A stretch of DNA of 8,476 bases, taken from positions 1 to 8,476 of the forward strand of contig JAKMFG010000099.1 of assembly GCA_022425565.1 (NCBI GenBank). Reading direction: 5' to 3'. The notes under the pieces are model-generated. The model ran no database searches, was not told the origin of the DNA, and saw nothing but the letters and a program-made list of their open reading frames with translations. Below are positions 1 to 6,773 of this stretch, piece after piece. Made by a program: the position numbers and the translations under genes. Position 1 is the first letter of the stretch; every line of letters starts with the position of its first letter. The DNA is from Alphaproteobacteria bacterium. GTDB lineage: Bacteria; Pseudomonadota; Alphaproteobacteria; Puniceispirillales; Puniceispirillaceae.

Positions 1-309
1 TTGGGAGCTGAATTTGTCGTTGGTGAATTTAAGGACACACTGCCCGAGTTCTTTGCAGACGAACGTCCCATGGCCGGACTGATCAATTTTGACGCCGACC
101 TCTATTCGTCGACCATCACGGCGCTGAACAACGCAAGGCCGGTCATCGACAGTTCAACCGTGCTCGTGTTTGACGAATTCATCGTCAACAGGCACTGGGA
201 ACAAGACGAATTCCGCGCACTTGAGGAATTCTGCGAAACAAACGGTCTGAGCTACGAGGTCCTTGCCGTTTCGCTCTTCACCAAGCAGATGGCCTGCCGC
301 CTGCGCTAG
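1..309 (+). CDS. TylF/macrocin O-methyltransferase-type SAM methyltransferase, C-terminal part (5' end outside window)
   Basis: The frame is open from the first base to a TAG at 307-309, giving the last 102 residues of a longer protein. The stretch NFDADLYSSTITAL followed by RPVIDSSTVLVFDEF matches the second half of the TylF/MycF methyltransferase fold. In that family, acidic residues after the SAM site bind a divalent metal, and here the DxD of FDAD and the D-E of VFDEF fall at those strands. Family members O-methylate hydroxyl groups, often on sugars of antibiotics or cell-surface glycans, but the substrate cannot be read from this fragment. The TTG at position 1 is very probably an internal Leu codon rather than the start, because the N-terminal Rossmann core is missing. 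The gene ends only 10 bases before the stop of the convergent helicase gene, with no clear terminator between them. The family is fairly certain and the substrate is unknown. Confidence 0.75.
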   Translation: MGAEFVVGEFKDTLPEFFADERPMAGLINFDADLYSSTITALNNARPVIDSSTVLVFDEFIVNRHWEQDEFRALEEFCETNGLSYEVLAVSLFTKQMACRLR

Positions 310-319
310 AACACGGCCG

Positions 320-2290
320 TCAGCGTGCGGTGCGACGGCGCAGCCTTGCGTTACCGCCTGACCCACGGCCCGGCTTCAATGGCCCGCGCTTTCTCGTCCC
401 CTCGCCTGTACCACCTGGACGAAGCGACAGCTGCTTGCCCTTCAACTCGCCGGAACCAGACTTGGCGGCGCGATCCTGTCGTGCGGGTTTCGATGATTTT
501 GACGGCTTGCCCTGGTTTGCCGGACCAGACTTGTGCGGTGGTTTGCCGCCCTTTCTGGCTTTGTAATCAGACTGTTTTGGCCCGTCACTGCGATCAGGCC
601 GTGCCTGCTGCTCATCCCGGCGATCCTTACGGAAGGGTTTGTCGCCCTTTGGCTTATCCCAATTCGGCTTGTCGCCCTTTGGCTTGTCCCATTTCGGCTT
701 ATCGCCCTTTGGCTTGTCCCATTTCGGCTTATCCCATTTCGGCTTGTCCGATCTTGGCCCGTCTGACTTTGGCTTATCGAAGGCCTTCTTGCTGAAAGAC
801 GGCTTGCCAGTTCCACCCCTCTCGCTGTTACGCCTCTCGCCATCTCGCCTCTCGCCATCTCGCCTGTCATCATTCCATTTGTCGGATGACGGCCGACGCG
901 CAGGCCTGCTGGGTTGCGATGCGCCGCGTTTAGGGCGCGGTTTGCCACCTGCTTTTTCCGCACCAGCGGGCCTGTTAGCCCGTGCATGGCGCGGGGGCCG
1001 CGCGCGCCCACGGCCACGCCCTTTCGACGGGACACGTTCGGGCCGGAAATCCTCGATCACGCTGCCATCGCTGTCGATGATGGTCATCCGCTGCCCAACG
1101 CGCGAGAGGACCGCCGCCAGTTTTTCCTGATCGGCCACACTGCAGATCGACAGCGCCGTACCAACCTGTCCGGCGCGTCCGGTGCGTCCGATCCGGTGAA
1201 CATAGGCCTCAACCGTATCCGGCAGGTCGAAATTCACCACCATGCCAAGGCCGGACACATCAATGCCGCGCGCCGCCACATCGGTGGCGACAAGAACCTG
1301 AAGCTCGCCGGCTTTGAATTTGCGAAGCACCTTGATCCTGATCGCCTGTCGCATGTCACCATGCAGCATGTCGGCATTCAGCCCCTGCTCGCCAAGCCAG
1401 TCAGCAAGCTCCTCGGTACGGATACGTGTCCGCGCAAAGACAAGCACCTGTCCGCCATCGAGCTTCTGGAGCTCCTGCAGCAGCACATCGCGCTTGTCCA
1501 TTCCCTTGACCAGGACCGCCGACTGTTCGATGGCGTCCACCGTCTCGCCGGCCCGTGCCGCACGGATGGTCACCGCATCCTTGAGGAAGGATTCAGCAAG
1601 TGTCTCCATCTCCTTCGGCATCGTCGCCGAGAAGAATACCGTCTGGCAGGTCGAGGGCAGTGTCTCGAAAATGCGTTTGATCGCCGGATAGAAGCCGAGA
1701 TCGATCATCTGGTCGCCTTCGTCGAGGACGAAATGCTCGATATCGTCGAGCTTGACCTTGCCACGGGCCTGAAGGTCCTCGAAACGGCCCGGCGTGGCCA
1801 CGATCACATCAACGCCCTTGTTCAGCGACCGGATCTGGAAGTCATAGCGCTCGCCGCCGCAGATGGTAATGTAGCGGACCTTGAGGCTGCCGGAGAAAGC
1901 CTTGATGCTGTCCGAAATCTGATAGGCGAGCTCTCGCGTCGGGGCGAGGATCAGCACGCTTGTCCGGCGCACATCGTTGGCCTTGCGCTTGTCGAGCAGC
2001 TTGTTCAGAAGCGGCAGCAGATAGGCCGCCGTCTTACCGGTGCCGGTCTGCGCCAGGCCGATGAGATCATGTCCGGCAAGAATGGCCGGAATGGCCTCCT
2101 GCTGGATCGGGGTCGGCTCGGTCAGGCCCTGCGCCGCGATGTCGTCGACGATGCTCGGCGCGAGACCAAGTTCAAAAAACGGATCGCCCGGAAAATCGCC
2201 GCCTTCTTCCGGCATCTGCTCGCCGGCTTCGACGGGAATGGCGGGCTCATCGGCCTCGGCGGGGGGTGTGGTCTCGACGGTCACGGGCAT
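320..2290 (-). CDS. DEAD-box ATP-dependent RNA helicase (RhlE/DeaD-like) with long basic repeat tail
   Basis: This is a 656-residue RNA helicase that unwinds or remodels RNA using ATP, probably in ribosome assembly or mRNA turnover. All core motifs are visible in order: Q motif GLTEPTPIQ (about residues 55-63), Walker A AQTGTGKT (80-87), PTRELA, TPGR, motif II DEGD (190-193) in place of DEAD, SAT (221-223), ATDVAARGID, and HRIGRTGR (365-372). The core ends near residue 418. The remaining roughly 238 residues are rich in Lys, Arg, Gly, Pro and Asp, probably disordered and RNA-binding, and include DGERR and DKPK(W/G) repeats. I start at MPVTVE (2290) because the 18 residues encoded upstream, from an in-frame ATG at 2344, are Cys/Arg-rich and unlike the acidic linker that follows. 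Neither start has an ideal ribosome site. The gene may be transcribed from its own promoter near 2458-2486. It converges on the methyltransferase. Confidence 0.93.
   Translation of the reverse strand: MPVTVETTPPAEADEPAIPVEAGEQMPEEGGDFPGDPFFELGLAPSIVDDIAAQGLTEPTPIQQEAIPAILAGHDLIGLAQTGTGKTAAYLLPLLNKLLDKRKANDVRRTSVLILAPTRELAYQISDSIKAFSGSLKVRYITICGGERYDFQIRSLNKGVDVIVATPGRFEDLQARGKVKLDDIEHFVLDEGDQMIDLGFYPAIKRIFETLPSTCQTVFFSATMPKEMETLAESFLKDAVTIRAARAGETVDAIEQSAVLVKGMDKRDVLLQELQKLDGGQVLVFARTRIRTEELADWLGEQGLNADMLHGDMRQAIRIKVLRKFKAGELQVLVATDVAARGIDVSGLGMVVNFDLPDTVEAYVHRIGRTGRAGQVGTALSICSVADQEKLAAVLSRVGQRMTIIDSDGSVIEDFRPERVPSKGRGRGRARPPRHARANRPAGAEKAGGKPRPKRGASQPSRPARRPSSDKWNDDRRDGERRDGERRNSERGGTGKPSFSKKAFDKPKSDGPRSDKPKWDKPKWDKPKGDKPKWDKPKGDKPNWDKPKGDKPFRKDRRDEQQARPDRSDGPKQSDYKARKGGKPPHKSGPANQGKPSKSSKPARQDRAAKSGSGELKGKQLSLRPGGTGEGTRKRGPLKPGRGSGGNARLRRRTAR
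635..748 (-). repeat. In-frame 15-bp tandem repeats encoding DKPK(W/G) pentapeptides in the helicase tail
   Basis: About seven and a half copies of a 15-base unit encode DKPKW, DKPKG or DKPNW. The W and G forms tend to alternate, which gives a 30-base higher-order period. The copies are nearly identical in DNA as well as in protein, so the array probably arose by recent slippage or unequal exchange and may vary in copy number between strains. A second short repeat, DGERRDGERR, is encoded at about 831-868. The charge pattern (Asp-Lys-Pro-Lys plus an aromatic or Gly) suits a flexible RNA-contacting tail. Confidence 0.85.
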
Positions 2291-2394
2291 CCTTCCCGGG
2301 AACGCACAGCAGCGTCCCGCGATACAGCGGCGGCGATCGACCATCGCCTGCCTGAACTAAGGTCTATGCTGAAAATCTCGTTGCGCCGGAGGTG

Positions 2395-2520
2395 ATGGAG
2401 CACGCGCCCAGGCGCCTGCGATTCAGCCTGCCATCAACCGACGATGACTTGGCGCGCGTTGTAGAGGATTATTCGGCAACAGGCAAGGATGCGTTTGACG
2501 ATGCCGCTGACCAACTATAG
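2395..2520 (+). CDS. Possible 41-residue small ORF, antisense to the helicase leader
   Basis: An ATG at 2395 (with GTG just before it) opens a 41-codon frame ending in TAG at 2518-2520, directly abutting the stop codon of the oppositely oriented racemase-family gene. A GGAGG lies just upstream (2388-2392), but with only 2 bases to the ATG it is too close for a good ribosome site. The product would be acidic in its second half (DDDLARVVEDYSATG, then DAFDDAADQL) with a basic start (PRRLRF). I recognise no family. The frame is open upstream to about 2356, so it could also be a remnant of a longer gene. Codon choice looks plausible for this genome, but the length is within chance expectation. Confidence 0.15.
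   Translation: MEHAPRRLRFSLPSTDDDLARVVEDYSATGKDAFDDAADQL
2458..2486 (-). promoter_or_regulatory. Possible sigma70-type promoter for the helicase gene
   Basis: On the - strand, TTGCCT (2481-2486) and TACAAC (2458-2463) are separated by exactly 17 bases. This would start transcription near 2451 and leave a leader of about 160 nt before the helicase ATG. The hexamers match the consensus only partly, and no transcription data are available. It lies in the 230-base gap after the racemase-family gene, where a separate promoter would be expected. Confidence 0.3.
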
Positions 2521-3561
2521 CTACCCGTTCTCGGACGGGATGCCCCATGTATCGGTCAGGCGATAGCCGTCCGGCCACGGGTCGTCGGGATCCAGCATAT
2601 GCTGGTGGCTTCCGGTGATCCAGGCGCGGCCTGAAATCTCCGGCCGGATTGCCGCCATATCACCCACCTGCATGGTGCCGACAATGCGTCCCTCGAAACA
2701 TGAATCAATGATCGAGACTGCCTCATACACGTCCGTATCAGTCATTTCGCCACTGGCATGAAGAAGCGCCATGCGTGCCGACACCGCCGTTCCAGTCGGC
2801 GAGCGGTCCATCTTGCCAGGCTCGATGGCGACGGCCTGACGGGCCCGCAGCCTGTTGCCGTCGCGGCTGACCGGCCCGGCAAACAGGCAGAAGGAAAAAT
2901 GCGTCCAGTCCGGCTGCTGCGGATGATGAAATGACAGCTGCCTGTTGGCTGCCCGCGTGATCGCAACGCCGGTCTGTGCCAGACGGCGCGCCTCGTCGGC
3001 AACCAGATCAAATCCCAGCGCCGCCGCATCAACGATCACGAAACTGTCTCCACCGAAGGCTGTATCGACGGTCAACCGGCCAAGATCAGGAACCTCCAGC
3101 GGCAGCCCAGTGCCAAGCGCGAAACTCGGCATATTCTGGACATGGATGCGTTCCGCCTTTCCGTTGCGGCAGTCGGCCCTGACATTGATCAGCCCGCCCG
3201 GCGCCTCCAGTGTCAGCCTCGTCACCGGCTCGGTCATCGGCAGGATGCCGCCGTCGAGCAGCACAGTCGACACGCAGATCGAGTTGGACCCCGACATCGG
3301 CGGGGTATATTCCGGTTCCATGATGATGAAACCGGCATCGGCATCCGGATGGGCCGGCGGCACCAGCAGATTGACGTGCCTGAACACCCCGCCGCGCGGT
3401 TCGTTCAGCATGAAACTGCGCAGCATGCCGTCAGCCTCGATGAAATCGCGCATCTCGGCAACCGTGCGGCCGGGTGGCGGCTGCACCCCGTCAATGATCA
3501 CATCGCCAACCTCGCCCTCGGCGTGGCATGACAGGGTGTGGATGGTCTTCAGTGTGCGCAT
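2521..3561 (-). CDS. Proline racemase superfamily protein (trans-3-hydroxy-L-proline dehydratase-like) with Ser/Thr catalytic positions
   Basis: This 346-residue protein is full length for the proline racemase / 4-hydroxyproline epimerase / trans-3-hydroxyproline dehydratase fold. Family hallmarks are [10 protein letters not shown] near the N-terminus, LNEPRGG at 52-58, the first catalytic loop [13 protein letters not shown] (about 87-99), FGGDSF at 169-174, and the second catalytic loop [12 protein letters not shown] (252-263). Racemases and epimerases carry a Cys in each loop (MCGHG and SPCGT types). Here these positions are Ser90 and Thr256, so classic two-base racemisation is unlikely. 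Known dehydratases in the superfamily replace the first Cys with Ser or Thr but usually keep the second. The substrate is probably a proline-like imino acid, but this is inference. It sits 39 bases downstream of the sulfatase on the same strand and is probably co-transcribed. The start codon is the ATG at 3559-3561, with only a weak AAGGG-like site upstream. Confidence 0.85.
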   Translation of the reverse strand: MRTLKTIHTLSCHAEGEVGDVIIDGVQPPPGRTVAEMRDFIEADGMLRSFMLNEPRGGVFRHVNLLVPPAHPDADAGFIIMEPEYTPPMSGSNSICVSTVLLDGGILPMTEPVTRLTLEAPGGLINVRADCRNGKAERIHVQNMPSFALGTGLPLEVPDLGRLTVDTAFGGDSFVIVDAAALGFDLVADEARRLAQTGVAITRAANRQLSFHHPQQPDWTHFSFCLFAGPVSRDGNRLRARQAVAIEPGKMDRSPTGTAVSARMALLHASGEMTDTDVYEAVSIIDSCFEGRIVGTMQVGDMAAIRPEISGRAWITGSHQHMLDPDDPWPDGYRLTDTWGIPSENG

Positions 3562-3600
3562 GATCTTTTCTGCAACCCTTCGACAAGCAGATCCTGCCGG

Positions 3601-5103
3601 TCAGATGACGTTAAACGACCAGTCATTATAGTCGCTGCCGCTGCGGCACCAGCGGCCCTCCTCACCAGACGGGGTGACATAGTCCCAGCTCGGTGACTGG
3701 CCAGCGCTGTGGGCGCCGCGTACCAGAATCCGCCGCGCGATGCTGAGATCGATATCGGCCTGAATGGCGGCAGCATCCCATTTCGCGTCCGCCTCGGCGA
3801 CAAGCCTGTTCAGCGCATCCGCCGCCTCGGGAGTGGCCGCGAGATTGCTCTGCTCATGCGGGTCTTCATCCAGATCATAGAGCTCGGCCGGATAAGCCGG
3901 ACCATAGATGAGTTTCCAATTGTCTCGCCTGATCATGAAAATCGGTGCCGGCAAGCCGTCGCTCATGATTTCGGAATAGGCGACGCTCTCGCGACTGCCG
4001 CCATTTATCAAGGGCACAAGGCTCTGCCCGTCGATCGGCTCGCGAAGGTCGGCAAGTTCCTGGTCACCCGCCAGGTCGAGCATCGTCGGCAGCAGGTCCA
4101 TCAGCGATACATTTTCCGACACCACCTTCCCCTTTGGTCCGCCGGGCGTGGAAATGATCAGCGGCACGGCGGCGGCGGGCTCGTAGAAATGCCGCTTGAA
4201 CCACAGGCCACGCTCGCCAAGGAATTCGCCATGGTCGGAGGTGAAGATAATCACGGTGTTCTCGCGCAGCGACAGATCTTCAAGCAAGTTCATCAGTCGC
4301 CCGACCTGATGGTCGATATAGGATACAGCGCCATAATAGGCGCGCCGGCTACGCATCATGGTGTCATCGTCGAACCCGTCATCCAGCTCGTGCCTGATCA
4401 TGATATAGCGGGTCAGCGGGTCCTGCTCGTCAATCGGCAGCGCCGGCACGGCAGGCATGGGGATATCCACTCCCTCATACAGGTCCCAAAAGGGCTGCGT
4501 GCAGTAATAGGGATCGTGAGGATGGGTCAGCGAGACCACCGACATGAAGGGCCGGTCATCGGCTGATCGCGCGATGTCGTAGAGATGCTGTTCGGCATTG
4601 GCCATCGTCAGCTCGTCATAATCAAGCTGCACGGTCCGCTTGCAGATGCCGGACTGGGTGACGGCCCGCCCGTCTGACCGCGTCTTCGCCGTTCTGGTCG
4701 CCATGTTCTCGGTCCAGTAGAAATCGCCCGGATAGATGTCGGACGTCAGCCGCCGTTCAAAGCCGTGAAGCTGGTCGGCGCCGACAAAATGCATCTTTCC
4801 GCTCAGGCTTGTCTGGTAACCGCGCGCCCGCAGGTAATGCGCGAAAGTCGGGATTTCAGACATCAGCTCGGCCGCATTGTCATAGGCCCTGATTTTCGAC
4901 GGCAACTGGCCCGTCATCATCGAAGCCCGTGACGGGCCGCACAACGGAAAGGCGCAATAGGTGTTCCGGAACGTCGTGCCCTCTGCGGCCAGCGCATCGA
5001 TATGCGGTGTCTTGGTGAAGCTGTTACCATAGGCGGACAGCGCACTGGCGGCCATCTGGTCGGCCTGGATCACCAGAATATTGGGGCCTGCGTTGTTCGA
5101 CAT
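3601..5103 (-). CDS. betC: Choline-sulfatase-type type I sulfatase
   Basis: This 500-residue sulfatase probably hydrolyses choline-O-sulfate to choline and sulfate in the cytoplasm; no signal peptide is visible. The formylglycine signature CGPSR is at 55-59, so Cys55 would be converted to the catalytic formylglycine. Expected metal and active-site residues are present: Asp15 in the N-terminal strand, Lys103 and His105 in SGKMHFVG, His194 and His196 in HPHDPY, and Asp290-His291 in SDHGEFLGERGLWFK. The YDNAAE, KMHFVGADQLHGFE, DIYPGDF and DEQDP segments are strongly reminiscent of BetC, as is the W-D-A-rich C-terminal region. I use the ATG at 5101-5103 (MSNNAGPNIL), since the fold begins right after it. 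An in-frame ATG at 5187 would add 28 poorly conserved residues. It is probably first in a two-gene operon with the racemase-family gene. Other small sulfate or phosphonate esters remain possible substrates. Confidence 0.85.
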   Translation of the reverse strand: MSNNAGPNILVIQADQMAASALSAYGNSFTKTPHIDALAAEGTTFRNTYCAFPLCGPSRASMMTGQLPSKIRAYDNAAELMSEIPTFAHYLRARGYQTSLSGKMHFVGADQLHGFERRLTSDIYPGDFYWTENMATRTAKTRSDGRAVTQSGICKRTVQLDYDELTMANAEQHLYDIARSADDRPFMSVVSLTHPHDPYYCTQPFWDLYEGVDIPMPAVPALPIDEQDPLTRYIMIRHELDDGFDDDTMMRSRRAYYGAVSYIDHQVGRLMNLLEDLSLRENTVIIFTSDHGEFLGERGLWFKRHFYEPAAAVPLIISTPGGPKGKVVSENVSLMDLLPTMLDLAGDQELADLREPIDGQSLVPLINGGSRESVAYSEIMSDGLPAPIFMIRRDNWKLIYGPAYPAELYDLDEDPHEQSNLAATPEAADALNRLVAEADAKWDAAAIQADIDLSIARRILVRGAHSAGQSPSWDYVTPSGEEGRWCRSGSDYNDWSFNVI

Positions 5104-5148
5104 TGTTCCATTTCCCGGGTCATGCTGCGGTTCGGATGATGCATACAG

Positions 5149-5166
5149 CCTGTCCTTTCTGACAGG
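5149..5166. promoter_or_regulatory. Perfect dyad upstream of the sulfatase (possible operator)
   Basis: CCTGTC, a 6-base spacer (CTTTCT) and GACAGG form a perfect 6+6 inverted repeat 46-63 bases upstream of the sulfatase start. The size and position suit a dimeric repressor or activator site controlling the sulfatase operon. As RNA it could also form a leader hairpin. I see no regulator gene in the window to pair with it. Confidence 0.3.
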
Positions 5167-5300
5167 AAAGGCAACTGGCAAATGCACCGGCCCGGCAGGC
5201 AGACAGTCTGATGGCAGCAGCGAGCCCTAAAAAAATAGCTAGGGAAGCCAGCATTCATTCAGCTAGCCTTAAATTATTATGAAATGATGGGAGAAGAGTT

Positions 5301-6014
5301 ATGAGTGATGTGACGATTGCGTATTTTCCAGTCATCGGGCGGGGCGAGCAGATCAGGCTGATCTGCGCCATGCACGGCATCTCGGTCAGCGAGCTTGCCT
5401 CGACACCGCTTGGCGAGGAATTCGACAAGGACAAGGAAGCCCCGTTCGGTACAGTGCCGTGGATGAAGGATCATGCCAGCGGCCTGGAACTGAACGACTC
5501 ACTTGCCATCGTCCAGTATCTCGTAACGAAATATGAAGGCCCCCTTACCCCGAAATCCGCCGAGGATGCTGCCAGAACGGCGATGTATTGGGGCTGGGTG
5601 CAGGACTATTACTCATTTGTCCTGTCCCCGATGCACGACATCATCACCGGCCATAACGAAGTGTTCTGGCGCAATTTGCGACTGACAGACACGCTGGCTG
5701 AAGGTGGCAAGGACACCGCCATCGCCAATCTGGCGACGCTTCACAATGCTCGTCTCGGCTTTCTGGAAAATCATCTCAAGGCTATGGACGCAGGGCCGTT
5801 CCTGACAGGCGAGCACTGTTCATATGCCGACATTTTTCTCTATACCTGCGTTCGCACGGTCGAGGAGACACCCGGCTTCGGCATGCTGAGGGCGGTGGTC
5901 GGCGACTCCCCGTTTGCCAACGCCCCTATCGCAGCCGGAATTGCCGCCGCCGTCGGCGAGATCGATGTGGTGAAGGCGTCAGTCGGCAGCAAGTTCTCGG
6001 AGTGCCCAATCTAG
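5301..6014 (+). CDS. Glutathione S-transferase family protein
   Basis: This 237-residue protein has the two-domain cytosolic GST layout. The N-terminal thioredoxin-like domain opens with VTIAYFPVIGRGEQIRL, in which Tyr8 is in the position of the catalytic Tyr of sigma/mu/alpha-like GSTs and GRGEQIRL is the typical first helix. Pro53 in TVPWM is the cis-proline that holds glutathione, and NDSLAI (65-70) takes the place of the glutathione-binding E/D-S-x-A-I motif. The all-helical C-terminal domain carries the N-capping-box type segment CSYADIFLY (173-181). GSTs conjugate glutathione to electrophiles or act in peroxide or aromatic-compound metabolism; the substrate here is unknown. The start has a good purine-rich ribosome site, GGGAGAAGAG at 5289-5298, two bases before the ATG. 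It is transcribed divergently from the sulfatase with a 197-base gap, and converges on the next gene. Confidence 0.9.
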   Translation: MSDVTIAYFPVIGRGEQIRLICAMHGISVSELASTPLGEEFDKDKEAPFGTVPWMKDHASGLELNDSLAIVQYLVTKYEGPLTPKSAEDAARTAMYWGWVQDYYSFVLSPMHDIITGHNEVFWRNLRLTDTLAEGGKDTAIANLATLHNARLGFLENHLKAMDAGPFLTGEHCSYADIFLYTCVRTVEETPGFGMLRAVVGDSPFANAPIAAGIAAAVGEIDVVKASVGSKFSECPI

Positions 6015-6044
6015 GCGCCATCGCCAACCGCAATAGCTGATTGC

Positions 6045-6371
6045 CTAGAGATCCGTGTCCTGAGCGGCGCTTCTTTTGGCGTCAGCTTTCTTGCGACGCC
6101 TGAACAGGACACCTTCCATTGCGGATGTTGTCTCGTTTGGCGCGCTCTCGACACCGGCGATCTTCTGGAACAGGAACACCGGCACCATCAGGCACCCGGC
6201 AACGGCATATCCGGCAAGACCACCGTAGAACAGCACAAACAGATCGAAGGAAATGGAGCCCGGATCGCCTGTCACGGCAAAATACGTGGCAAACAAACCG
6301 CTGAGAAGAAACGCGATCAGATGCACATGGCGCGTGTAAAAGCCGCAAAGGGTGATGGTTGTCTTCCACAT
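6045..6371 (-). CDS. Small membrane protein of unknown function (two transmembrane segments)
   Basis: This 108-residue protein has two predicted membrane segments, about residues 17-33 (HVHLIAFLLSGLFATYF) and 42-68 (FDLFVLFYGG to FLFQ), joined by a short loop with GDPGS. A polar cytoplasmic-type tail follows, with a basic cluster RRRKK at 91-95 and many Ala, Lys and Asp residues. I do not recognise a family. I start at the ATG at 6369-6371 (MWKTTITL). A longer form would need a TTG at 6395 and has no better ribosome site. The gene ends 30 bases from the stop of the GST gene, in convergent orientation. Hydropathy and codon use make it a credible real gene, but function cannot be assigned. Confidence 0.6.
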   Translation of the reverse strand: MWKTTITLCGFYTRHVHLIAFLLSGLFATYFAVTGDPGSISFDLFVLFYGGLAGYAVAGCLMVPVFLFQKIAGVESAPNETTSAMEGVLFRRRKKADAKRSAAQDTDL

Positions 6372-6453
6372 CTTCAAATCAAACTCGCAGGTCAATAGAT
6401 GGCACAGGCAGCCATTGTGTCACAGCAACGCGTCATTCGGAACTTGGAGGAAA

Positions 6454-6503
6454 TGGCGGAACCAGACGGGATTGAAACGAGGACCTTCTGGTTGCAAAGC
6501 AGG
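6454..6503 (-). pseudogene. Degenerate tRNA-Ala(TGC)-like 3' half (copy A)
   Basis: Read on the - strand, this piece runs from the anticodon loop TTTGCAA (6492-6498, anticodon TGC) through a variable region AGGTC, a T-loop-like TTCAATC and an acceptor-like TGGTTCC to a CCA end at 6454. It aligns without gaps to copy B at 8172-8219, with 8 mismatches over 48 bases. The T stem no longer pairs, and no matching acceptor or D arm lies on the 5' side, so it is not a working tRNA. Such 3' tRNA halves are typical scars of integrative elements, but no integrase is visible here. Confidence 0.5.
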
Positions 6504-6612
6504 CCCACGTCACTTTAGGTCTGTAGTCAGCCGTTCGGATGCCGCTTGCGCCATAAGTAGCTACAATTTCCGGCGCACTAATTTATGCAGCACTAATGTG
6601 CAATCTTGGCAT

Positions 6613-6641
6613 TTGTTCGCATCACGAAACACCGCCATAAC
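6613..6641 (+). promoter_or_regulatory. Possible promoter of the small RNA candidate
   Basis: TTGTTC (6613-6618) and CATAAC (6636-6641) lie 17 bases apart on the + strand, which would place the transcription start near 6648, exactly where the first hairpin begins. A CTTGGC upstream (6605-6610) could point to another sigma factor. Two direct copies of GCACTAAT (6575-6582 and 6590-6597, 15-base period) lie just upstream and could bind a regulator. Confidence 0.35.
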
Positions 6642-6647
6642 TCCGGC

Positions 6648-6758
6648 GTTGATTAGATTCCTCCGATCGAAAAACACCGACGGAATTCCTCCCGAATACA
6701 CCACCGTCGGAAAATCTTGGCCCCTGTCACCAGTCCCCGGTGGCAGGGGCATTTTTTT
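6648..6758 (+). ncRNA. Candidate trans-acting small RNA resembling alphaproteobacterial cuckoo (CcsR/alpha-r14) RNAs
   Basis: About 110 nt with three consecutive hairpins and a U-run. Hairpin 1 has a weak 6-bp stem (6649-6654 with 6665-6670) and a 10-base loop ending in CCTCC (6660-6664). Hairpin 2 has a perfect 7-bp stem, CCGACGG (6677-6683) with CCGTCGG (6704-6710), and a 20-base loop containing CCTCCC (6688-6693). Hairpin 3 is a strong intrinsic terminator. Two loops exposing anti-Shine-Dalgarno CCUCC motifs, followed by a terminator, is the described layout of cuckoo RNAs, which include the stress-induced CcsR RNAs of Rhodobacter. Such RNAs are thought to act by binding ribosome sites or proteins. 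No + strand protein gene lies between the GST gene and this terminator, so the terminator needs some other transcript. The exact 5' end and the family assignment are inferred. Confidence 0.55.
6720..6758 (+). terminator. Strong intrinsic terminator (+ strand)
   Basis: A 12-bp stem (6720-6731 with 6739-6750; one T-G wobble) with loop AGTCCCC is followed by A and seven T residues (6752-6758). It ends the small RNA candidate and blocks + strand transcription from running into the opposing gene at 6813. Confidence 0.85.
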
Positions 6759-6773
6759 GAAGCCTTGCGAACG

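Noticed and set aside
2291..2344. N-terminal extension of the helicase from an upstream ATG at 2344
   Set aside because: It would add 18 residues rich in Cys and Arg before an acidic linker, which does not resemble helicase N-termini. It cannot be strictly excluded because neither start has a strong ribosome site.
914..2395. 493-codon open frame on the + strand
   Set aside because: It lies entirely antisense to the helicase core, whose motifs are complete. The frame is open because of GC-rich codon bias, and its translation resembles no protein.
3709..4566. 285-codon open frame on the + strand
   Set aside because: It is antisense to the sulfatase, which has all its catalytic motifs. It is a codon-bias shadow.
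5104..5187. 28-residue N-terminal extension of the sulfatase
   Set aside because: The sulfatase fold starts at PNILVIQADQ right after the internal ATG. The extension is not signal-peptide-like, and the dyad lies inside it.
5225..5244. CCCTA/TAGGG hairpin with A-rich loop upstream of the GST gene
   Set aside because: The stem is only 5 bp with a 10-base loop and no T-run in a useful place. It is within what chance would give in an AT-rich promoter region.
6561..6752. 63-codon open frame on the - strand
   Set aside because: It begins inside a strong terminator stem and covers the small RNA hairpins. It has no ribosome site and no recognisable protein.
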